From the NCBI GenBank assembly GCA_025642075.2, contig JAODUO010001347.1, positions 1-64,000 of the forward strand: DNA of 64,000 nt, given 5' to 3'. Source of the stretch: Ridgeia piscesae (lineage: Eukaryota; Annelida; Polychaeta; Sabellida; Siboglinidae). Positions 55,141 to 64,000 of the stretch are shown here, piece by piece. Made by a program: the position numbers and the translations under genes. Within the stretch, counting starts at the first letter, position 1. Each line of letters starts with the position of its first letter. The notes under the pieces were generated by a model, which made no database searches, was not told the DNA's origin, and worked only from the letters and a program-made list of their open reading frames with translations.

Positions 55141-55531
55141 ATACAACTGTTAGCAATAACTTTTAAAAACAAAAGTAAAACTTTAACCATTCGCCTACCA
55201 CCTGTCTTGAATTGTGTATGAAACGCGGCATCCCAGAAACAATCTCCCAGATTATAACATAGGTATTTATTAATTATATGCAGTTGGAAGTTTCTGGTGA
55301 AGCCTTAAAGGATGGATCTAGTTGGTTTCCAGGTACGTGTATGTGAAAGTTAGTTGTTGAATACTGAGGGTTGTAGGTGGAGGTCCAAATGGTGTATGCA
55401 TATTATGGTTATGCATCTGATAAACCTGGAATCTTGGATTTCGAAGCTTAAACATTAATACTACGAATTATTGCTATAGGCAATTCATACCGTTATACCC
55501 AATCGTTGACATCCACATGCATCTGTTCATT
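55141..55531. other. No recognisable feature
   Basis: Mixed-composition sequence with no motif recognised. Confidence 0.4.
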
Positions 55532-55648
55532 TCAGAAACATAACCGATCGATTTAAATATAACGTACATTCATCATCGGTATATTGGTAGACATTTTGAT
55601 GGTCAAAACACAAATATTACATGTAAAATATGTGGAATCAAAAACGTA
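55532..55648 (-). repeat. Right arm of the 118-bp inverted repeat
   Basis: Inverse complement of 53641-53759. It ends directly against the LINE fragment starting at 55649, which would be the outer flank if the arms are transposon ends. Confidence 0.65.
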
Positions 55649-56282
55649 AATTCTGGAATTCACCAGTGCTTGTTAGTAACACAGGTGCGCCTCAGGGTTG
55701 TGTTCTAAATCCATTTGTGTACACCTTTTATACAAATGATTGTCGGAGTGTTGATGCATCTACCCAATTTGTAAGGTTTTCTGATGATACAGCCATGCTC
55801 GTTCTTTTGAGTGATTTTGCCTCATACCAGTCTATCTTTCTTCAGTGGTACGTTTCTCTAGTTGGTGCAGTAACAATTTTCTGCATCTGAATGTTTCCAA
55901 AACGAAAGAAACGTGCATCGACTTCCGTCGTAATAGAACTGTCATTAGTTCTATTGTCATCAACGGTGAACCTGTGGAACAGGTTGATTCATTCAAGTAC
56001 CTCAGTGTAATGTTAGATGAAAAATTGTCATTTACAGAGCATGTTACAGCCGTGCAAAATAAGTCTCAGCAGCGACTGCACGTTCTTCGAAAGTTACGAG
56101 CTTTCTACGTTGATCCACTACTTCTACGCTTTTACCGTAGCGTAATTGAGCCTCTCTTAACCTACTGCAGCATTTGTTACTATCCTGCTCTTTTTGTGAA
56201 AAACCGTAACAGGCTTTTGAAAATCGCACATGTTTCTGCCAAGATAATTGGTTTACCAATGTTCTTGGCAGAAATTATTTAA
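55649..56282 (+). mobile_element. LINE fragment, RT C-terminal half
   Basis: Plus-strand frames read SNTGAPQGCVLNPFVYTFYT then FVRFSDDTAMLVLL (the usual YADD replaced by FSDD), and after a frameshift near 55860 SSWCSNNFLHLNVSKTKE, EQVDSFKYLSVMLDEKLSF, HVLRKLRAFYVDPLLLRFYR and LLTYCSICYYPALF. CR1/jockey-group order. 5'-truncated at the inverted-repeat arm and inactive. Confidence 0.75.
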
Positions 56283-58786
56283 GATAGGCACTTCAACGAA
56301 ATCCGCGACCGCGATGTTTTCGTGTGCGCAGTTTCGCGTACCGCTGCAACGCGGGCCGTTTACTCAGCACCTGGGTAGTGCTTTATTTCAACCGGATTTT
56401 CCGCGGTCTTTTAACGGTCAAGGTCGCTGCGAGAATCGTTTTGCGGGTGAGTTGAACTTTCTGTACGTCTTTTTGTTTTTGAAATTAAGCCAATATTAAG
56501 CGACATTTCATCGATTTAATGACATAGCTGTGTTTCAATTGCAAGTTTTGTAGTCGTTAAGATACAATTAACTAACGATTGTGTTTCTAGGTAAATCCAC
56601 AGCATGTAATTGATATGTGTTTGAAAATGTCGTTGCCGTGCCAGCTCGTGCAATATGGCTTTTGCGCGGTTCAAAAATGTGATGTTTGAGCGATCTGTGA
56701 CAAAATGCGCGTCATCGGAGCAGAGGCGCAGGCGCGTAGTGACATCGTGGATATTGAACATTAGTATTACACACATTTATATAGGGCGCAGTTATGTAGT
56801 AATTTTAGTTAATTTAGAATTGGCATGGTTTTGACTTTTGTAGAATAACACTTTTTGAAATTAAATTAAGCACTTCTAAAAAGATCATAGGATGTTGGAA
56901 ATAAGCCTAATTAGGCATTGCTAGCCTATGCCTATGGCTATGGCTATGACTATGTATTGTTAATATTGACTGCCATTTGCTTTATTCAACATTTATTTGT
57001 GTGTTATTTATATTGTTACAGCTCCACTATGCTAATAAGGTGATTGTTCATGTTATTTAGTGTGCTCCTGTTTTATGACATATTGTGAATAAAATATCAC
57101 TAATTCTACTACTCTTCTACTACTATTCCTAATTATAATTAATAATAATCCAAATACTTCTAGAAATGTTAAACAGTACAAATAATTATTATTTGTTATT
57201 TATTTAAATGCTTGGCATGAATATACAATAATACTGGCATAATGTGCTTGATGAATTATTGTAGTTATTGCATGCACTTTGAATTGTTTTATTTCAGAAA
57301 TCTTGCACCTGAAAATTACACACGTGTATACGTAACTACAAGCTTCGTTTGACTGAAGATGATACAGCAACATATCTATGCTCTCTGAAGATACAGTGCC
57401 TGTGAACGTGACATGTGCACTGCAGTTTTAATAGACAAGAACACAACATTATTTTATTGCCCCAACAAAACTGTACCTGTCAGTTAACTGTGAATATACA
57501 GAACTTATAAAGGCTTCAATATATCACAGTCATCATCCGCTTACACTAATTTCTAATTTATTACATAACTTGTCTCGCTGAATGTGACACATAATACACA
57601 TATCCACACTGAACATAATGAGGTGGAGTAATGTGAGCAGCTTCTTCATCTTGCACTTTATCCCTGTGGAGGGTAACGCAGAAAGTAGTCTTGTATTTGG
57701 CACAAGAGATGTCGGAGTCGGGGACGAAACACTGAACAGTTTATAAACAGTACTTCATCAAGTTCATGTTGAAATGCAGAATATTATGAAACAATAAAAG
57801 TTTATTATTGGTCACTACTGACCCTACAGCATTTGTCCAACCTGTAACCACAAGGTCACCCATAAACAAGTGAAGTATGACAGCTATGCTTCATTGTCAT
57901 GCAGTGACCTGTTGAGTTTGCTATTTAGTTAATATTTATTAATAAAGTTATTATTTATGCTGTAATGACATGTATTTATTGATATTTGATCATAATGTTT
58001 CATTTGCTTCTAAGCATTCCATAAATTATATTTACTTCATAATTATGTACTGCAGGCTTTCATCAAAATTTAACCATTAGTCGAGGTAGCATGCTAACAT
58101 TAGCCAATATTAACTTATTCATTAAGTTAGTGTTAATATGAAATTACTGGGAAATGTGTATTTACTACCGTAATTAGTGTGGGAATAACTTCCTAGTCAA
58201 CCTGCCATCTAGAGTTGAATCTCTAGGTGGCAATCTTGTTAAATCTTGTTAAATAATTAATTGGATTTATTACTGTGTTGATGTTACTTAGGATGCATTC
58301 GTTTCTCAACATGGGAGAGCGGTGTTTACATTAATATACATCTGTGTTTATTGATGATAAGTCCGTCAAGGAGTTTTGCAGAATTGATGTCTATTTACAA
58401 ATATCACAGGAGCTAACCTGCTATTTGGTATCTGAGACGATCTACAGGCAATTTAACTATATCAATATTATGCAATGAATATTGTGTTTTCTGCTATTCC
58501 TGAATGATCTTATGTTACCATTGTAACACATGTATTAATGACATGTTTTATGTTTACAGGTTTTTGTTTTAGTTTATTTCTGTTCTTGTTTCGTATTATT
58601 TCGAACACACCACAATAAATGGTACAATCATTTACACGTGTTCTGTCTTCAATGATAAATCCCCCGTGTACATATATATATAAGGCAGTAGGCTCTCTGC
58701 CCCAAACGCATTCGAGGTATAACCCGAAGTATACTACTAATAAGGAAAACAAATGTACTAATGCTTTATATGTAAAAGCATAATGA
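56283..58786. other. No recognisable gene
   Basis: A CG-richer patch at 56300-56470 (gcgaccgcgatg, caacgcgggccg), then AT-rich sequence with only short frames. A run of (ctatgg)-type words occurs at 56925-56955. The minus-strand frame at 58510-58752 is unsupported. Confidence 0.4.
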
Positions 58787-58803
58787 GCGCCACCACGTGG
58801 CGC
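58787..58803. repeat. Palindrome gcgccac-cac-gtggcgc
   Basis: Seven-base perfect arms with a 3-base loop, in AT-rich surroundings 35 bases downstream of the presumed end of the THAP gene. Another ggcgc follows at 58810. Confidence 0.7.
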
Positions 58804-58837
58804 TTTCCGGCGCTATACATACAAATTGCCATTATTT

Positions 58838-59008
58838 TTACTTTGATGTGTCAATTTTTCCTCTCAATTTAGATTGTTTTTCTTTATGGACCAGCCACAA
58901 TTCATGGTATGGTTTATTATGTGACGACATCGCCCATCTTATATAACATGTAGACTTCGGACACGCAGTAGTAGCAGTTGGTGGTAGTATTGTGTTAACA
59001 AAATCTGG
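58838..59008 (-). CDS. Candidate last exon of the THAP-domain gene
   Basis: The acceptor ggtgttcatgtggcatacag/CCA, with a pyrimidine-rich run (ttttcttcctgg) upstream, opens 56 codons plus TAA in phase 0, matching the phase-0 end of the THAP exon. The peptide PDFVNTILPPTATTACPKST continues to HELWLVHKEKQSKLRGKIDT. No domain is recognised. The join would give a protein of about 167 residues, short for a THAP protein but within the range of single-domain members. The splice is predicted only. Confidence 0.4.
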   Translation of the reverse strand, partial: PDFVNTILPPTATTACPKSTCYIRWAMSSHNKPYHELWLVHKEKQSKLRGKIDTSK

Positions 59009-59577
59009 CTGTATGCCACATGAACACCAGGAAGAAAATGACACATGTCCAATTTCGCCTCAATAATTATCTTTGTCTAAGTTTGATACTTCAATGCGTT
59101 AATTTAAAACAATTCAACATACTACTAATGATATATATATATCTAAATTTGATACTTCAATGCGTTAATTTAATCATTCAACATAATACTAACGATATAT
59201 ATATATATATACATACCTACATATATATATATATATATATACAGCTGTATATATATATATATGTTATATTGCTGACCGCATATTAGTCCGAATAGCGGTC
59301 CAACTTGCGCCAATCGACCATGCATTATCGCACCGTGCACTTGGAGATGGAATGACCGATACATAGAGTTTGTGGTAGTTTGTTTATGTCGGCTGCGCCG
59401 CGTTTTCGGTTTCAAAGTGCGGGTAGACGCAATATTTGTAAAAACAAAGATATGCCTTGGATGATATTGAGTGATCGAATTTAATGTAAAATTTAAGCAA
59501 ATATACAGTTATAAGAGCAACATTGAGGTAGTAGTATAATACGCACGGATATTAGGCGTATTTGGAACGCAACCAAC
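59009..59577 (-). other. Predicted THAP-gene intron with a tandem repeat and (TA)n
   Basis: Begins gttggttg and ends ag on the minus strand. It holds a 66-bp direct duplication (59076-59141 and 59142-59200: tctaa(g/a)tttgatacttcaatgcg...) and (TA)n runs with acagctgtatatata at 59195-59265. Confidence 0.45.
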
Positions 59578-59911
59578 CTGCTTTCTTTCAGCACACTTCG
59601 CTCGCCTCTCTGACAGCTGTCTCCGACTTGACATTTTTTTGAAAGAAAACAAAGTTGGGACAGCACCTTCTACCAGTCGAGTGCTTCTTTTCTTAAATCC
59701 CATAGTGGCTTGCATATCGGTAATAAAGCAATCCTCCGTGAAATGATCGCTACAAACACGGACTTTGTCGGTGTCTGGTGGATTGCAGAGCCGTAATTTT
59801 CTGAACCAAATTGATTTTAATTTGCGATTTTTTTTGTAGTCTAAAAAAACTCACTCCTTTCTTCATAGTGGCATTTTTGTTAAAACAATGATATGCTATA
59901 CAATGAACCAT
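59578..59911 (-). CDS. THAP-domain exon with one homopolymer frameshift
   Basis: From ATG at 59911 the minus strand reads MVHCIAYHCFNKNATMKKGV and SFFRLQK, then a run of eight A. After a one-base shift come RKLKSIWFRKLRLCNPPDTD, KVRVCSDHFTEDCFITDMQA, GFKKRSTRLVEGAVPTLFSF and KKMSSRRQLSERRAKCAERK. This is a full THAP zinc-binding domain: C-x4-C, the conserved Trp, C-x2-H (CSDH) and the AVPTLF signature. It binds DNA in the nucleus in proteins such as THAP1 and P-element transposases. The donor CAG/gttggttg ends the exon. Its length is 334 nt; removing one base of the A-run gives 111 codons and phase 0, which suits the next exon. The shift is therefore either a sequencing error or a fresh lesion. 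Confidence 0.75.
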
Positions 59912-59923
59912 TGTATAGCATAT
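59891..59923. repeat. Perfect 15-bp-arm palindrome over the THAP start codon
   Basis: atatgctatacaatg and cattgtatagcatat flank a 3-base loop (aac). The ATG at 59909-59911 (minus) lies at the loop edge, so the mRNA 5' end could form a hairpin holding the start codon. Confidence 0.85.
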
Positions 59924-62114
59924 AATCAAAACAAATTCAAGTCTCCAAATAATGTCTACACCAACAAAGCAGAAAGCGGGAAATCAACGGCAGCAATCGT
60001 GCGCCAGTGACGTAGGCGGTTAGTGTGTACTAAGATAGCAGCGCCTTGAGTCAAACTACACATGTTTACTGGTATAATTATAATATAATTAATTAATTAT
60101 TACGGACACCTGTGCGCCATTATCATGTTCAAGTAATAGATTATACGTATATATTTCAATGCTGTGAATTTCTTACTTACTGGAGTATCCATTTAAGACT
60201 CCTCTTCTGCATACATTCTTCAGAATTTAGTTGCTATTGTCTGTACGAATAGTTATGAAAAAACATACCACAGCAGTAATGGTAATGATATAATTGATTT
60301 ACTTATTTTACAATATCGCTTATCTTTTCTGTATATATCTGACGCTTCGATATATTTAAATTGTTTTCATCAGACTATTACAGCTAAGCGTCAGCTTGTA
60401 TTTCGTCAGAATAAATGTTAAATGAAATCTTGAATGCTGATGAAACTACAGTCATATTTGGTTTTGGTTGCCGCAGCGCATCTTAAAATGAGTGTTATAT
60501 TGCTAGCAAGTGCATTTCATTCAGATAACTGCGTCTTAATCTAAACTGACAGCTCTGAACTGTGACCGCCCGCGCGTGACGGTTGCGCGTGGCCGCCCAC
60601 AAATGCGGGCCTAAATTGCGCTTGCCTTTAATTGAACGGTACACTGATGTCATTCAGTGGGCGTCGGGTAGGCTCGTTGGGTTGTATTTGCTCTATAAGT
60701 ACATAATTAAACATGAGGATCATTTCACTAGCGTCGTTAGGAGCACCTAAACCCGATTTGGTACCTTAACGTATATGTGGATCACTAACAGTGATACACG
60801 AAAACTGTTAACACCATGACGCGCCAGCGATACACTATCACTGCTGTGTCATAGAAATTGTGTTCACGGTAATATAATTATAGCAATGGATATTTGCGTC
60901 TTGAAAAACTCTACATTAACAATATATATTGCTGAAGGATTAATCTTAAGGGCTTAGTGAAATGATCCCCTAATACTCGACGATATCGATGCTGTTAAAA
61001 TATTGTTACAAGAAAACTTAAAACTCTACTAATATACAATAATACACTGGATATGTAATTTTAAGTAAATGTGTATTTATTTTTTAAATGTAAATCCGAA
61101 TAAATGTAAGTTACGGGATGGTTAATTCCAGCTTTTAGTAGAAATTACAGAGGACAGTGCATCAAGTTCGCCGTAGGCCGTCAACTGTCAGTGCTCTCTC
61201 TTCCGTGACGCGATCGTGGATGGCCGAGTACGAAATATCGCATGTCATACTCAGTTAGTACCGCCCTCGGCGCGACCCCACCGACATCACAACCACACTC
61301 GTTGACGTTTGAGAAGGCTTCTTTTGTACAGTTGAGATCGAATTTGGTTTCGTTGTGTCTTATTTAGCCTTATTAAGGCGAAACGTGTTAAAACGCATGA
61401 CCTGTTCATTTATTCTCAGAAAACTGTAACAAATATAGTTGTACATTGTTCAATACTATCGCACATCCGAAGTCACAGGGTGGTCAAAAACATTGATAAA
61501 TTGGAATTATACAGTGCCCCCTCACTGTGCAAATTTGGAAAAGTATGTTTTCTGGAAACACCCGAAGGCGCAGCTCTGTGACGTCACTCGTCGCTGGCAG
61601 TAAGTAATACGGTCTAAATTTTATTTCACCATAATAATATTTAAGCTTTTTCTCTCACTAACATGTCTAACTGACGAACACGTGTATTGTGGAAAATAGT
61701 GGCAATTCATGTTTAGCTGGAAAGTCGGTATGCATCTTCTCGAAATATCAACTTTTTGGCAGGACATGGTAGGACTTATAATTATATTGTGCAGTAAAGC
61801 ACGAAATCCATGCTATGTCTACGGTAAATCATATAAATTGTGCCTGTGATGCAGCTCACCGATGGGTTTATCTTATGAGGTGGCAGATGGGCTTCAACAT
61901 ACAGTAGACGTCAATAAATGAACTGTTTTAAACTGATTCGTAAGAAGCAGTAAATATGCAACCGAATACCACAACAAGGTCTCTGTTCCTTTCACCGGGC
62001 GGGCTTCAGTTACTCTCGACTGGGTCACGTTGCTTCCAGCATGACACTTCACCGACACCGGGAAAGTTTATTTTGACAGAAAGAACACCAATATTATTAT
62101 CAACTTGACCATCA
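59924..62114. other. No recognisable gene; upstream of the THAP gene
   Basis: Contains CG-rich patches at 60560-60670 (cgcccgcgcgtgacgg) and 61190-61280 that could be promoters, in otherwise AT-rich DNA. No exon with clear coding could be supported. Confidence 0.35.
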
Positions 62115-62345
62115 TTGACGGTGAAATGGGCCGGTCATGTGGACAGAATGGGGGTTGAAATATTGGCAGCAAAGAGATCAGACGCCCGGACAGCTGGGGC
62201 TAAGGAGGCGAGGAAGATTGAGATTACGATGTGGTGACTGCATTAAGAGAGATTTGGAGAGAGTGGGAGGAGAAAGAAGAACAACAGCATAAGATAGAAG
62301 TTGGATTATATTGATAGAGAACGTGGCGAGAGAAAGGTGACGAAA
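62115..62345 (+). mobile_element. LINE tail fragment (RT protein C-terminus)
   Basis: Plus-strand frames read TVKWAGHVDRMG, then after a frame change GRLRLRCGDCIKRDLERVGG, RRTTA, a stop, and DRSWIILIENVARER. This matches the usual LINE C-terminal pattern (W-x-GHV-x-RM; GRPxxRWxDCIKRDL; W...A-x-DR). No more of the element is visible. Confidence 0.6.
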
Positions 62346-62596
62346 GAAAAGATGAAGACAAAACGACGGTAACCTTGGCGACTTTACCCCTGATGACAGG
62401 GATGGCCAGAGGATATCAACAACATTTTGGACTTATTTAAAGCGCGTGGTGGAAATAACAACCCAGTTCTCCGCAAACATCGATTCACCAAGTGTGATTC
62501 TCTCTGTCTGGAAACTCTTCTGATAACATTTCCTTTCTCCGATTATCCACCTCTTTTCCGTCTTCCGTCTTATACTTTCTCCGTCTCTACATCTCC

Positions 62597-62837
62597 CGAA
62601 CACAAACGCATACACACGCACATGCAAACGCACACACACATACACACACGCACATACACACACGCACACACTCTCTCTCTCACACAGAGACACACACAGA
62701 CAAACATACACACACGCACACACCACATACGCATACACACATACATGCATACATACATACACACACACAAACACACACCACACACGCAGACACATACACG
62801 CATACCCCCCATACACACACACACTCTCTCTCTCTCT

Positions 62838-62895
<58 letters not shown>

Positions 62896-63071
62896 GCACA
62901 CATACAGACATATATACAAATTACACGCATGCACACAAACATACACGCATACACACACATACACAGACACACAGACATACATGCACACACGCTCACACAC
63001 AATCATACACCCATAGACACCCACACAGAGACACGCACGCACGCACGCACGCACGCACGCACACATAAACA

Positions 63072-63132
<61 letters not shown>
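62597..63132. repeat. (CA)n/(GCAC)n/(CT)n microsatellite complex
   Basis: Alternating CA-rich sequence with cgcacacac, (ct)n at 62662-62680 and 62823-62838, a pure (ca)n of about 27 units at 62839-62893, and two (gcac)n runs at 63033-63060 and 63072-63108. Long frames on both strands are artefacts. Confidence 0.95.
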
Positions 63133-64000
63133 TTTGACCGGTATATTTTGGAGATTTTGATTGTTTCCGCGAAAACATTTTAGTACACATTTATCCAGTA
63201 GATGTCACTACATATTTGTACTCGCGAAACGGCTAGTTCCGAATAAAATGAATGGAGAACGAAGGTAAACATTATAAATCTAAGACCCAAACACAAACCC
63301 AACACGCCATATGCTACGTACATCCAGACGCGCGCACGCGCTCGTGCTCGCGCTCGCACAAGCCTACGCACGCACACACGCACACACGCACACACGTAAC
63401 TCAAACACGCTCTGGTTCGTCCGTCCGTCAGTCCGTTCGTTTGTAACATCCGTCAAGACGTAGACACACATTCCGGACAGTGACACCCCTGAAAGTTGGT
63501 GATACTAAGATCAAGGATGGGGTGTTATATTCCACAGCGAGATCCTTGTCAGGATAATTGACATGGCCGACACCCAGTCAACCCGGTGTTTATGTCGAGT
63601 TCCTTTGACGAACACAACAGTCAAGTTGGCAAAGGCAATCGCAACAATATGTCACAGTCATATTGTGACGTTATCAGTCTGTTGACAGTAGGCTGGCACA
63701 CAGCGATGTCACTCAGTCCGTCACCCAAATTATTGCTGGGTGGTGGTTTTACGTGAAGTCTTAGAAGATATGGCTGTGGCTCCGGGGCTTGTGAGGAAGG
63801 TATACTATGAAACTATATCAACATGATGGTGGTAGTGGTAGTGGTTAATTACAGAAATTAAACATGCGTTCAATTGTATATAGAGTATACGTTTGATTAT
63901 AATTTATTATCAAAGTTTCTATAATGAGGGCGTTAAGCCACAATTGGCAGATGTTCCCTCCAATACATTCAATATATATGTCGTAATGTTTTCCATGGTG
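63133..64000. other. No gene seen; short cgcgcgcacgcg and cacacg repeats
   Basis: 63325-63410 carries acgcgcgcacgcgctcg and cgcacacacg runs and 63415-63440 has ccgtccgt-type repeats. The rest is unremarkable to the end of the window. Confidence 0.5.

Overview
The window is animal (metazoan) nuclear DNA, AT-rich, with intron-containing genes, C2H2 zinc-finger arrays, a THAP-domain gene and many non-LTR retrotransposons, hAT-type DNA transposons and a tRNA-derived SINE. Nothing looks bacterial. The mix of repeats suggests a marine invertebrate, perhaps a mollusc, but that is a guess.

Layout. 1-780: right ends of two nested hAT-like elements. 1.7-1.9 kb: one candidate exon. 2.3-5.0 kb: local repeats. 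5.0-10.0 kb: copy A of a large duplication carrying an intact-looking zinc-finger gene (14 fingers, minus strand), followed by LINE remains. 11-16.5 kb: degraded copies of the same zinc-finger cassette, one split by a hAT-like element. 16.6-25.6 kb: candidate exons of an unidentified minus-strand coiled-coil/charged protein; its long intron holds a 4.2-4.6 kb array of 51-bp units. 26.4-31 kb: microsatellites, a LINE tail, a broken zinc-finger copy C, and a dispersed cysteine-rich gene split by an inversion. 31.5-34.6 kb: a nearly full-length RTE-like LINE with a 12-bp target duplication. 34.8-42.2 kb: duplication copy B with a 21-finger gene and a 2.1-kb hAT element absent from copy A. 42.2-49.9 kb: nested hAT-like elements and two copies of another repeat. 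49.9-53.4 kb: a second long, broken LINE (minus). 53.6-55.6 kb: a pair of inverted 118-bp arms enclosing LINE and SINE pieces. 58.8-59.9 kb: a two-exon THAP-domain gene model with one homopolymer frameshift. 62-64 kb: a LINE tail and CA/GCAC microsatellites.

Most striking observation. On the minus strand, each 51-bp unit of the 19.1-23.7 kb array is a compact 3' splice-site module: a TACTAAT branch-point-like motif, a T-rich tract and CAG/G, all within 25 nt. The array lies in an intron of a minus-strand gene model, just upstream of a real-looking acceptor (exon starting at 19073) with the same 25-nt layout. The units nearest that exon share its first bases (GTGGA). I infer that an intron-exon boundary was amplified about 80 times, in a unit length (17 codons) that keeps the reading frame.

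All calls come from reading the sequence; no database search was run. Splice sites, family names and duplication identities are by eye.
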